Shown here: positions 51,866 through 57,950 of the stretch, one piece after another | Layout of the letters: each line of letters opens with the position of its first letter | Numbering within the stretch: the stretch's first letter is position 1 | Assembly (NCBI GenBank): GCA_050699815.1 | Contig: JBOHFT010000001.1 | Span: 1-64,000, forward strand | From: GCA-003244245 sp050699815 | Lineage (GTDB): Bacteria > Actinomycetota > Actinomycetes > Mycobacteriales > Pseudonocardiaceae | Direction of reading: 5' to 3' | DNA length: 64,000 nucleotides | Notes under the pieces: generated by a model | What the model was told of the DNA's origin: nothing | The model's input: the letters and a program-made list of their open reading frames with translations, nothing else | Databases searched by the model: none | Translations under genes and position numbers: made by a program

Positions 51866-52215
51866 TGAGTGGCCTCCTATTTTTTCTTTTTCCCCTGCGC
51901 ACCACCCCCGACATTCGGTCGGTGGTTGTCGGTTGTCGTTGCGCCCGCTGGTGGTAGTGGTAAGAGCACCGGTGGCCCGGTTGGTTGCCACTCTTAATCT
52001 GACGCCATCCCCGGGTGCCTGTCAACGACCCGCACGACATCTTCGGGTCGATTCCAGCGCAGTGCCAGGGGATAGTGTGCACGCTTCCGGGGTTCGGTCA
52101 GATCCCCCAGCAGCTTGCGACCTTCCAAATAAGGGTTGCTGTCCCCTCAGGTAGGGGGCGCTAGAGGTTGCCAGCACTGTACGCTGCTGGATGACCGGGG
52201 ACAGGTTCGTGGGAG
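51866..52215. promoter_or_regulatory. Halogenase operon promoter region
   Basis: About 350 bp upstream of the halogenase start. It aligns over nearly its whole length with 55162-55490, upstream of the decayed second copy, so it is the region kept by both copies. It holds the inverted repeat TAAGAG...CTCTTA (51961-51996, see separate entry) and CGACATTCGGTCGG. No firm -10/-35 boxes assigned. Confidence 0.6.
51961..51996. promoter_or_regulatory. Candidate operator, TAAGAGCA inverted repeat
   Basis: TAAGAGCA at 51961-51968 and CACTCTTA at 51989-51996 form an inverted repeat (one mismatch). In the second copy at 55236-55271 the repeat is perfect, TAAGAGCA/TGCTCTTA, with nearly the same intervening sequence. 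Conservation in both promoters suggests a regulator site, perhaps for the LmbU-type or LAL protein (inference). Confidence 0.5.
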
Positions 52216-52516
52216 CGAGCGGGAGAAAGCGCACTAGATGCGCAGGTGGGGGACAGGAAGACGTGCGTCGGAGCTGGTGAAGTGCCGAAACGGTGGCATG
52301 CCGACAGGCCACGTCGTACCCACATCTGGCCGCCGAGACCGACAGGTCGATATTCCGGCTAGCGTTTACGCGACGTCGCCAGCCACGATGCACGAGCGCT
52401 ACGAACGCGCGGGACCGCTCGGCCGATCCGGCCGCGGCGTGCCGTCGGGGCTGAAATCGTTAAGCGCCAGGCTGATGCCGGCCGCGCCGCCCGCCCTTCA
52501 GTGGCCCGGTCCGACT
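52216..52516. other. Intergenic region, no gene
   Basis: About 300 bp between the operon promoter and the YceI promoter. Both strands have open frames with no recognisable motifs. Nothing else seen. Confidence 0.4.
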
Positions 52517-52562
52517 TTGCTGACGCGACAGCATCAGGCATATAATGTTGACGTGTCAGCAA
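52517..52562 (+). promoter_or_regulatory. yceI promoter flanked by MarR-type operator
   Basis: A -35-like TTGCTG (52517-52522), 18 nt, then TATAAT (52541-52546). The promoter is bracketed by an inverted repeat, TTGCTGAC (52517-52524) and GTCAGCAA (52555-52562), placed so that a bound repressor would block RNA polymerase. The MarR gene downstream is the likely repressor. Confidence 0.65.
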
Positions 52563-52598
52563 CTCGCTGGCTCGACACCACCCGAAGGAGCACTCACC

Positions 52599-53177
52599 GT
52601 GTCCAGCCCTGCGGCCGATTCGGCCGCCAGTACCACGCTCGATGACCTGTCGGGCCACTACGACCTCGACGTCGTGCACAGCCGCCTCGGATTCGTCGCA
52701 CGCCACGCCATGGTTACCAAGGTGCGAGGATCCTTCGCTGAGTTCGCCGGGTCCTTCGATCTCGACGCGTCGAACTGGCCCGCATCCACCGCGCAGGTCA
52801 CCATCCAGGTATCCAGCGTCGACACCGGCAACGAGCAGCGCAACGGGCATCTGCGCACCAGCGACTTCTTCGACGCCCCGAACTACCCGCAGATCATCTT
52901 CACCAGCACCCGGGTCGAGCAGACCGCCGAGGACACCTTCGCGGTCACCGGCGACCTGACGATCAAAGGCACCACCAGGCCCGTCACCATCAACTTCGGC
53001 TACACCGGCCAGGCGCTCGACCCCTACGGCAACACCCGAGCCGGCTTCGAGGGCAGCTCCACCATCGACCGCACCGACTTCGGCATCACCTTCAACTCCA
53101 CCTTGGACACCGGCGGTGTGCTGGTGTCGAACAAGATCACCCTCGAGCTCGACATCTCCGCGATCAAGGCTAAGTGA
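52599..53177 (+). CDS. YceI family protein
   Basis: 192 residues from the GTG at 52599, with GAAGGAG at good spacing. YceI lipocalin-like fold: LSGHYDLDVVHSRLGFVARHAMVTKVRGSFAEFAG, NGHLRTSDFFDAPNYPQIIFTSTRVE, VTGDLTIKGTTRPVTINFGY, DRTDFGITFN. YceI proteins bind polyprenoid chains such as ubiquinone or menaquinone precursors. No signal peptide, so cytoplasmic. In actinomycetes yceI genes are commonly followed by a MarR-type repressor, as here. Confidence 0.93.
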   Translation: MSSPAADSAASTTLDDLSGHYDLDVVHSRLGFVARHAMVTKVRGSFAEFAGSFDLDASNWPASTAQVTIQVSSVDTGNEQRNGHLRTSDFFDAPNYPQIIFTSTRVEQTAEDTFAVTGDLTIKGTTRPVTINFGYTGQALDPYGNTRAGFEGSSTIDRTDFGITFNSTLDTGGVLVSNKITLELDISAIKAK

Positions 53178-53337
53178 GCCACACAGCCGAGAACCTGCCC
53201 GAGACCCGATAAGCAAGCGCAGCGGTGTCGGCTCAGTCAGCCCCGCCACGAGCGCACAACACCCAGCAAGCCCAGTCTCGGGCAGGTCCGGCTCAGCCCC
53301 GAAAACGGTGTTTCCCACCACCAGGAGGTGTCCAGCA

Positions 53338-53826
53338 ATGGCCGAACCGCTGTGGCTGAACACCCGGGAACAACAAGCGTGGCGGGCATTCCTCGACGTA
53401 CGCCGGGAGCTTCTGGCCGAGCTCAACCGCCAGCTCACCCGCGACGCGGGCCTCTCCGGAGCCGACTACGAGCTGCTCGCCCCGCTGTCCGAGGCATCCG
53501 ACGGCCGAATGCGCCCAGTCGACCTCGCTCGCCAGGTCGACTGGGACCGCAGCCGCCTCTCCCACCAGATCACCCGGATGCAGGAACGGGGACTCGTCCG
53601 CCGCGAAGAATGCTGCACAGACGCACGCGGCGCGTTCGTCGTCCTCACCGACCACGGCCGAAAGGTCATCGAATCAGCCGCACCCGGCCACGTCCGGAGC
53701 GTGCGACACTTCTTCCTCGACCTCCTGCAACCCGGCGAGATCGACACCCTCATCTCCATCTTCGACCGGGTCCTTAACCGACTGCGCCACGACGCCAGCC
53801 GCTGCCCTCACAAGGATCCTGCATAG
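53338..53826 (+). CDS. MarR-family transcriptional regulator
   Basis: 162 residues from the ATG at 53338 with CAGGAGGTG upstream. Winged-helix core LSGADYELLAPLSEASDGRMRPVDLARQVDWDRSRLSHQITRMQERGLVRREEC, then ARGAFVVLTDHGRKVIESAAPGH and a C-terminal dimer helix. Likely represses the yceI promoter via the TTGCTGAC inverted repeat (inference). Its last codons run into the truncated methyltransferase copy on the other strand, so its C-terminus may be shaped by that junction. Confidence 0.9.
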   Translation: MAEPLWLNTREQQAWRAFLDVRRELLAELNRQLTRDAGLSGADYELLAPLSEASDGRMRPVDLARQVDWDRSRLSHQITRMQERGLVRREECCTDARGAFVVLTDHGRKVIESAAPGHVRSVRHFFLDLLQPGEIDTLISIFDRVLNRLRHDASRCPHKDPA

Positions 53827-53829
53827 CAT

Positions 53830-54034
53830 CCTCAACGAGCAACTTCAACGCAACCAGCGCATCGAAGAAATCCCGCGTGCTGCGATCATGTAGACCAAGT
53901 TTTACCCGAAGGGTCTCCGCAGCCAATGGTTGCACCGCCAGTTCGGTGAACACGCCGAGTTCCACCGCAACGAGGAGCACCTTCGCACTCCAGAAACCGA
54001 GCCCAAGCTGAAGAATCTGCTCCCGCGAGGTCAT
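53830..54034 (-). pseudogene. O-methyltransferase N-terminal fragment (second copy)
   Basis: Reads LGFWSAKVLLVAVELGVFTELAVQPLAAETLRVKLGLHDRSTRDFFDALVALKLL, about 90 percent identical to the N-terminal part of the methyltransferase at 45132-46550. It is cut off exactly where the MarR gene ends on the other strand. SAM-binding and catalytic parts are missing, so it is not functional. Confidence 0.92.
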
Positions 54035-54444
54035 CCCTGCCTCGTTGGCTCCCGCAGCAGTGCTCGAACAGCAGCCGTGTCGTGGTAGTCCTCGAAGTGA
54101 GTGGCTTTCCCATCGGCCAGCCGCCAGGAGTGGACAAACCGTACCTTGCAGACCTGTCCACTGTGTGCGACCCGCATGTGGTGCACTCCGATCACCATCA
54201 CACGGTCACCTGATTCCACAAACTCTTCGTGTGTTGACCGAAACTCACTGAAAACTCCACGAGCCCGTTTCATAAAATCACGAACCTGGTCCAGCCCTTT
54301 CTCGGTTCCGCCAAGTCCATAGTCGTTCATCCCATCGGGATGGGTCCACTCGATATCCGGAGAGAACAGTTCCAACGCTGCGTCGATGTCACCGCGGGCG
54401 AACGCGGCATATGACGCCTGGATGATCGCACTGTAGGTGCGCAT
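54031..54444 (-). CDS. NTF2/SnoaL-like domain protein (decayed second copy)
   Basis: 137 residues from the ATG at 54444 (MRTYSAIIQASYAAFARGDIDAALELFSPDIEWTHPDG). Closely similar to the N-terminal domain of the fusion at 45132-46550 through FEDYHDTAAVRALL. A one-base shift in the linker ends it as REPTRQG, separating it from the methyltransferase fragment. The domain itself has no internal lesion and could still be made, but its operon partners are broken, so treat it as a relic that may be expressed. Confidence 0.75.
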   Translation of the reverse strand: MRTYSAIIQASYAAFARGDIDAALELFSPDIEWTHPDGMNDYGLGGTEKGLDQVRDFMKRARGVFSEFRSTHEEFVESGDRVMVIGVHHMRVAHSGQVCKVRFVHSWRLADGKATHFEDYHDTAAVRALLREPTRQG

Positions 54445-54670
54445 GATGTTCCTTTCTGTGGAAGGACCGATCCGAAGGCAGGCCAACGGTGACTGTCCAA
54501 CGACGTCACCGAACAGGAACGCTTCAACGCGCCGGCAGTGGCGGGAGGGATGCGGTCGTTCACCGCGATCGTCGCCGATGCTCCCGCCGAGCTGATGGCC
54601 GAGTTGTTTGTACGGCCGGTGTGGCTGACCGGTAAGGTGCCCGTCGACGTGCACGATCTGGCGGGTGGTC
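54445..54670. other. Second-copy leader plus deletion junctions
   Basis: 54445-54500 matches the DNA upstream of the fusion gene (46551-46610). A short piece at 54505-54535 matches the SDR gene near 47240-47272 (GAACAGGAACGCTTCA...GCGCCGGCAGTG). The rest, about 54541-54670, is not matched in this window. Confidence 0.7.
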
Positions 54671-55161
54671 ACTACCGGTCGGGACGTGTCCATTCACTGG
54701 CCTGGTTGAGTTGGGCGTTTGTGGCCCATCCACCGCGGGCATGATCTCCCGCTGCCTCCACCAAGACCCATGCGCTGGGGCGTGATTCATCGACTAAGCG
54801 ACAGGAGATGGCATAACAGGAACGTCGGTCGGGGATGGGGTCCATGATCGGGCGCATCGCGTAGATGAGGGTAACGAAGTCCTCACGAGCTTTCAAGTGC
54901 TCCATCGGGTCCGCGAAGCGCCGAGCCATGATCTTGGCCTGACCGGAGGCATCAACGTTCCTCCAAGACCTGGGCGGTGCCGAGCTCATCAATGGCCGTC
55001 AGAACACCCGGAACGAGGGACTCGTCAATGTCGTATCGGGGAAATTTCTCCTTCTCTTTCGCTGGCAAGAGTGCGCGTCGTCCCCATTTGGACAGGAGTC
55101 CCGACACTGTGCTGCCGGCGGGGCCTCCGCCGCTGACGATGGCATTATGCTGATCACTCAC
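54671..55161 (-). pseudogene. Halogenase remnant (second copy) with internal deletions
   Basis: Parallel to 50480-51865 but with most of the gene removed. It retains the 3' flank and C-terminal codons (54671-54915, matching 50480-50735), a short piece around the LMGRRF region (54915-54957), and the N-terminus (54957-55161: NAIVSGGGPAGSTVSGLLSKWGRRALLPAKEKEKFPRYDIDESL). The WxWxIP and catalytic Lys regions are gone. Same order and strand as the intact operon. Confidence 0.9.
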
Positions 55162-55490
55162 TGATGGCCTCCTACTTTATTCTTTACCACTTGCCGCCCC
55201 GACATTCGGTCGGTGGTCATCGTTACGCCCGCTGGTAAGAGCACCGGTGGCCCGGTTGGCGGCTGCTCTTAATCTGACGTCGCCCCCGGGTGCCTGTCAA
55301 CGACCCGCAAGACATCTCCGGGTCGACGCGAGCTCAGTACCAGGGGACAGCGTGCACGCTTCCTGGATTCGGTTGGATCGGCAGCAGCCTTGCCGCCCCC
55401 CAGTAGGGGTTGCTGTCCCGAAAGCAGGGGCCGTTAGGGGTTATCGGCACTGTGCGTTGTGGATGACCAGGGGCGGGTTGCGTGGGCTGC
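55162..55490. promoter_or_regulatory. Second-copy operon promoter region
   Basis: Aligns with the intact halogenase promoter region (51866-52215), including the perfect TAAGAGCA/TGCTCTTA inverted repeat at 55236-55271. It now lies upstream of, and divergent to, the O-methyltransferase gene at 55659, which could be controlled from this region. Confidence 0.65.
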
Positions 55491-55658
55491 GGACTTCTGC
55501 GAGGGTGGGGCGGATGACGTGGTCGCGGAGGGCCAGCAGGGCGGCGATAGTGCGGGTGGCAGGACTTCCCGATGGCTGGCCTCGCCACTATCGTGTCACC
55601 GGGGTGACAATCCGGCAAGTATTCGGTGCAGTCGCGCGTAATGATTACGGGGGTCACG

Positions 55659-56720
55659 ATGACAACAGTGGACGAGATACCAGTCCCGACGGGCTCACCA
55701 ACGGAGCCGCCACCTGCGGTCGCGATATTTCAGCTGATCATTGGATCCTCTGTCTCTCAGGCGGTCAGCGTGTTCGCCAGGCTCGGAGTTGCGGACGCGC
55801 TGGCGGCCGGCCCGCGGGACGTTGACGAGATCGCGGAACTGGTAGGCGCGCACGGCCCGGCGTTGCACCGGCTGCTGCGAGTGGTCAGTGATGTCGGAGT
55901 CGTCACGGAGCTGGAGAATCGGCGGTTCGCCCTGACCCCGCTCGGTGAGGTGCTGCGCAGTGACGTCCCGGGTTCGTTGCGGAGCTGGTCGACGGTGGTC
56001 GGGATGCCGTTCTACCGTTATCCGTGGGCCGATCTGTACGAGACTATCCGGACCGGGGAATCAGCATTTGATCGGGTCCACGGCACCAGCCTCTTCGGCT
56101 ACTTGGCGGAGCACCCCGAGGATGCGGCGATCTTTGATGCGGCCATGACCTCGATCTCCACGATGGATATTGCCAGCATCATCAAAGCGTACGATTTTAC
56201 CCGTTTCGGCACGATAGTGGATGTTGGTGGTGGGCGTGGCGGCCTGCTCGCCGCGATCCTGGCCGCTAACCCGCACCTTCAGGGCGTGCTGTTCGACGTG
56301 CCGGCAGTCGTGGCCGGTGCTGGGGAAGAAATTTCCGGCGCCGAGGTCGCCGACCGCTGCAAGGTGGTGAGCGGGAACTTCTTCGACTCGGTGCCGGAGG
56401 GGGGCGATGCCTACCTGCTGAGCAACATCATCCACAACTGGGACGACAATCGCGCAGCGGAAATCCTGAGCACGTGCCGGGCTGCGATGACTGAGACCGC
56501 CTGCGTGCTGCTCGCTGAGGTCGTGCTGCCGGAGGGCGCAGCATCGTCAAGGGTCAAGTTAATGCATTTGGGGATGCTGGTCCTGACCGCTGGTGGTCGC
56601 CAGCGTACTGAGGCGGAGTTCCGCACATTGCTTGGCCGGGCAGGGTTTCGGCTGACCCGCATCGTGCCGAGTACCGGCCCGTTTAGTCTTGTCGAGGCGG
56701 TCCCTGACTCGCTGAGTTGA
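55659..56720 (+). CDS. SAM-dependent O-methyltransferase
   Basis: 353 residues from the ATG at 55659 (GGGGG upstream); an ATG at 55641 is possible. Plant-type OMT: N-terminal dimerisation domain (VSVFARLGVADALAAGPRDVDEIAELVG), SAM site IVDVGGGRGGLLAAILAANPHLQGVLFDVPAVV and catalytic region LSNIIHNWDDNRAAEIL, then the C-terminal AEFRTLLGRAGFRLTRIVPS. It is only distantly similar to the operon methyltransferase, so it is not its duplicate. It may act on the same product or another aryl hydroxyl. Normal length for the family. Confidence 0.9.
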   Translation: MTTVDEIPVPTGSPTEPPPAVAIFQLIIGSSVSQAVSVFARLGVADALAAGPRDVDEIAELVGAHGPALHRLLRVVSDVGVVTELENRRFALTPLGEVLRSDVPGSLRSWSTVVGMPFYRYPWADLYETIRTGESAFDRVHGTSLFGYLAEHPEDAAIFDAAMTSISTMDIASIIKAYDFTRFGTIVDVGGGRGGLLAAILAANPHLQGVLFDVPAVVAGAGEEISGAEVADRCKVVSGNFFDSVPEGGDAYLLSNIIHNWDDNRAAEILSTCRAAMTETACVLLAEVVLPEGAASSRVKLMHLGMLVLTAGGRQRTEAEFRTLLGRAGFRLTRIVPSTGPFSLVEAVPDSLS

Positions 56721-56763
56721 GCGACGCGTCAGGCGGCCGGCGGCGCGGCGGTAAACTTGCGAT

Positions 56764-57306
56764 ATGCCGCGTAACTGGCTGAATGCCACAAGGTCAGATC
56801 AGGGCAAGTCTGAACCGGTGCGCCGCTGGTCAGCAGGACCCGAGCAGGAGTCGGTGTGGGATTATCCGCGCCCGCCCCGAGCCGAGCGGGTACGCCGCCA
56901 TGCCCGGATCGTGCACGGTGGGACGCTGGTGCTCGACACCAATGACGTGGTGCGGGTGCTGGAGACGTCCCATCCGCCGACCTATTACCTGCCGCGCGCG
57001 GAGTTCCGGGTGCCGCTGCTCGCTTCGCCGCGTCTGACGATGTGCGAGTGGAAGGGTGAGGCGTGCTACGTCGACCTGGAGGTGCCGGGCGTCGCGGCGC
57101 TGCGCGAGGCCGGGTGGTGGTACCCGCAGCCCGGCCTGCGCTACCCGCAGCTCACCGACCGGGTCGCGGTCTACGCCGCCCGATTCGACGAGGTGACCCT
57201 AGACGGCGACCAGGTGACCCCCCAGCCCGGCGAGTTCTACGGCGGCTGGATCACCCCAGACGTCGCAGGCCCCTTCAAAGGCGTCCCCGGCAGCTCGGCC
57301 TGGTAG
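56764..57306 (+). CDS. DUF427 family protein
   Basis: 180 residues. DUF427 signatures: VWDYPRPPRAERVRRHARIVHGGTLVLDTNDVVRVLETSHPPTYYLPRAE, MCEWKGEACYVDLEV, YPQLTDRVAVYAARFDEVTLDGDQVTPQPGEFYGGWIT. Small beta-rich proteins of unknown function, common in actinobacteria. It follows the O-methyltransferase gene by 43 nt but probably marks the return to ordinary chromosome. Confidence 0.92.
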   Translation: MPRNWLNATRSDQGKSEPVRRWSAGPEQESVWDYPRPPRAERVRRHARIVHGGTLVLDTNDVVRVLETSHPPTYYLPRAEFRVPLLASPRLTMCEWKGEACYVDLEVPGVAALREAGWWYPQPGLRYPQLTDRVAVYAARFDEVTLDGDQVTPQPGEFYGGWITPDVAGPFKGVPGSSAW

Positions 57307-57320
57307 CTCACCTACTCGGC

Positions 57321-57384
57321 GCAGTCTGGATGCAGAACGCGGCAAACAGGCCGGCTACGGGTGCAGTCTGGATGCAGAACGCGG
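57321..57384. repeat. Two direct copies of dispersed repeat family 2
   Basis: A 22-bp sequence (GCAGTCTGGATGCAGAACGC plus GG) occurs at 57321-57342 and identically at 57363-57384. It shares its flanks with the repeat at 2709-2780, but the central 12 bp (TCTGGATGCAGA) are reversed (TCTGCATCCAGA there). It lies between the convergent stop codons of DUF427 and SdpI genes. Confidence 0.85.
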
Positions 57385-57765
57385 TTATTCGCGGCAGGTG
57401 CACCCGGCGCAGCCACCCGCCGGGGGCGGTATGGCGGTGGCTACGCGGTGACCTAGTAGGCCGCCGGCGAGCAGCAGGCCGACGGCGCCGGTGCCGGCTA
57501 TGCCGACGATCATGGCGAGGGCGGGGCCACCCGTGCCGAAAGCGAGCACCCCTCCCGCCGCGCAGATCGTGCCTGCCGCGAGCACCGGTGGCGCCGCCAC
57601 CCGATTGGCGGCGATGAAGGCCGCGTCGGAGCGCAGTGTCGCGGGGGTGCGGACACCGGCGAATCGGTTGCGCGGCAACCGTCGCCGCCAGCTGAGCAGA
57701 CCCACGGTGAGCAGCGCCGCGGCAGCGACCAGCAGCACCACACCGAGCAGTGTGGACGCAGACAT
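57385..57765 (-). CDS. SdpI-like membrane protein
   Basis: 126 residues. Three hydrophobic segments (LLGVVLLVAAAALLTVGLLSW, VLAAGTICAAGGVLAFG, LAMIVGIAGTGAVGLLLAGG). The cytoplasmic RNRFAGVRTPATLRSDAAFIAANRVA matches the SdpI (GxRtpxtm) motif. SdpI is the immunity protein to the SdpC toxin in Bacillus; actinobacterial members are of unknown role. C-terminal GCAGCTC is Cys-rich. Confidence 0.85.
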   Translation of the reverse strand: MSASTLLGVVLLVAAAALLTVGLLSWRRRLPRNRFAGVRTPATLRSDAAFIAANRVAAPPVLAAGTICAAGGVLAFGTGGPALAMIVGIAGTGAVGLLLAGGLLGHRVATAIPPPAGGCAGCTCRE

Positions 57766-57818
57766 GGCCGACAGGGTACCGGCGCCGGACCGCCGTCACC
57801 TGGCGCTACGCTGCTGGC

Positions 57819-57857
57819 ATGAACAGAGCCTTCCTGCTTCTTATCGAGCCGTGCTGA
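57819..57857 (+). CDS. leuS leader peptide
   Basis: 12-codon open frame, MNRAFLLLIEPC, with three consecutive Leu codons (CTG CTT CTT). The frame overlaps the first hairpin of the attenuator and lies 94 nt before the leuS GTG. Such Leu-rich leaders sense charged tRNA-Leu by ribosome stalling. There is no strong Shine-Dalgarno. Confidence 0.8.
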   Translation: MNRAFLLLIEPC

Positions 57858-57902
57858 GGCGACAGCAACAGCACGGCGACCCCTCGCAAGCGAGGGGTTT
57901 TT
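57848..57902 (+). terminator. Leucine attenuator of leuS (hairpin plus terminator)
   Basis: First hairpin GCCGTGCTG (57848-57856) with CAGCACGGC (57869-57877), overlapping the leader stop codon. Second hairpin CCCCTCGC (57880-57887) with GCGAGGGG (57890-57897) followed by TTTTT is a Rho-independent terminator. An alternative antiterminator pairing is not obvious, so the exact switch is inferred. Confidence 0.8.
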
Positions 57903-57950
57903 CATGTTTGCGGCTGCTGGCGCCAGCCGTCGACCAACGACGCAACCGAG

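Noticed and set aside
55462..55560. Possible transposase-like C-terminal fragment on the minus strand
   Set aside because: TIAALLALRDHVIRP looked familiar but the piece is too short to assign.
57321..57384. Two 22-bp repeats considered as CRISPR
   Set aside because: Only two copies, no further repeat-spacer units and no cas genes.
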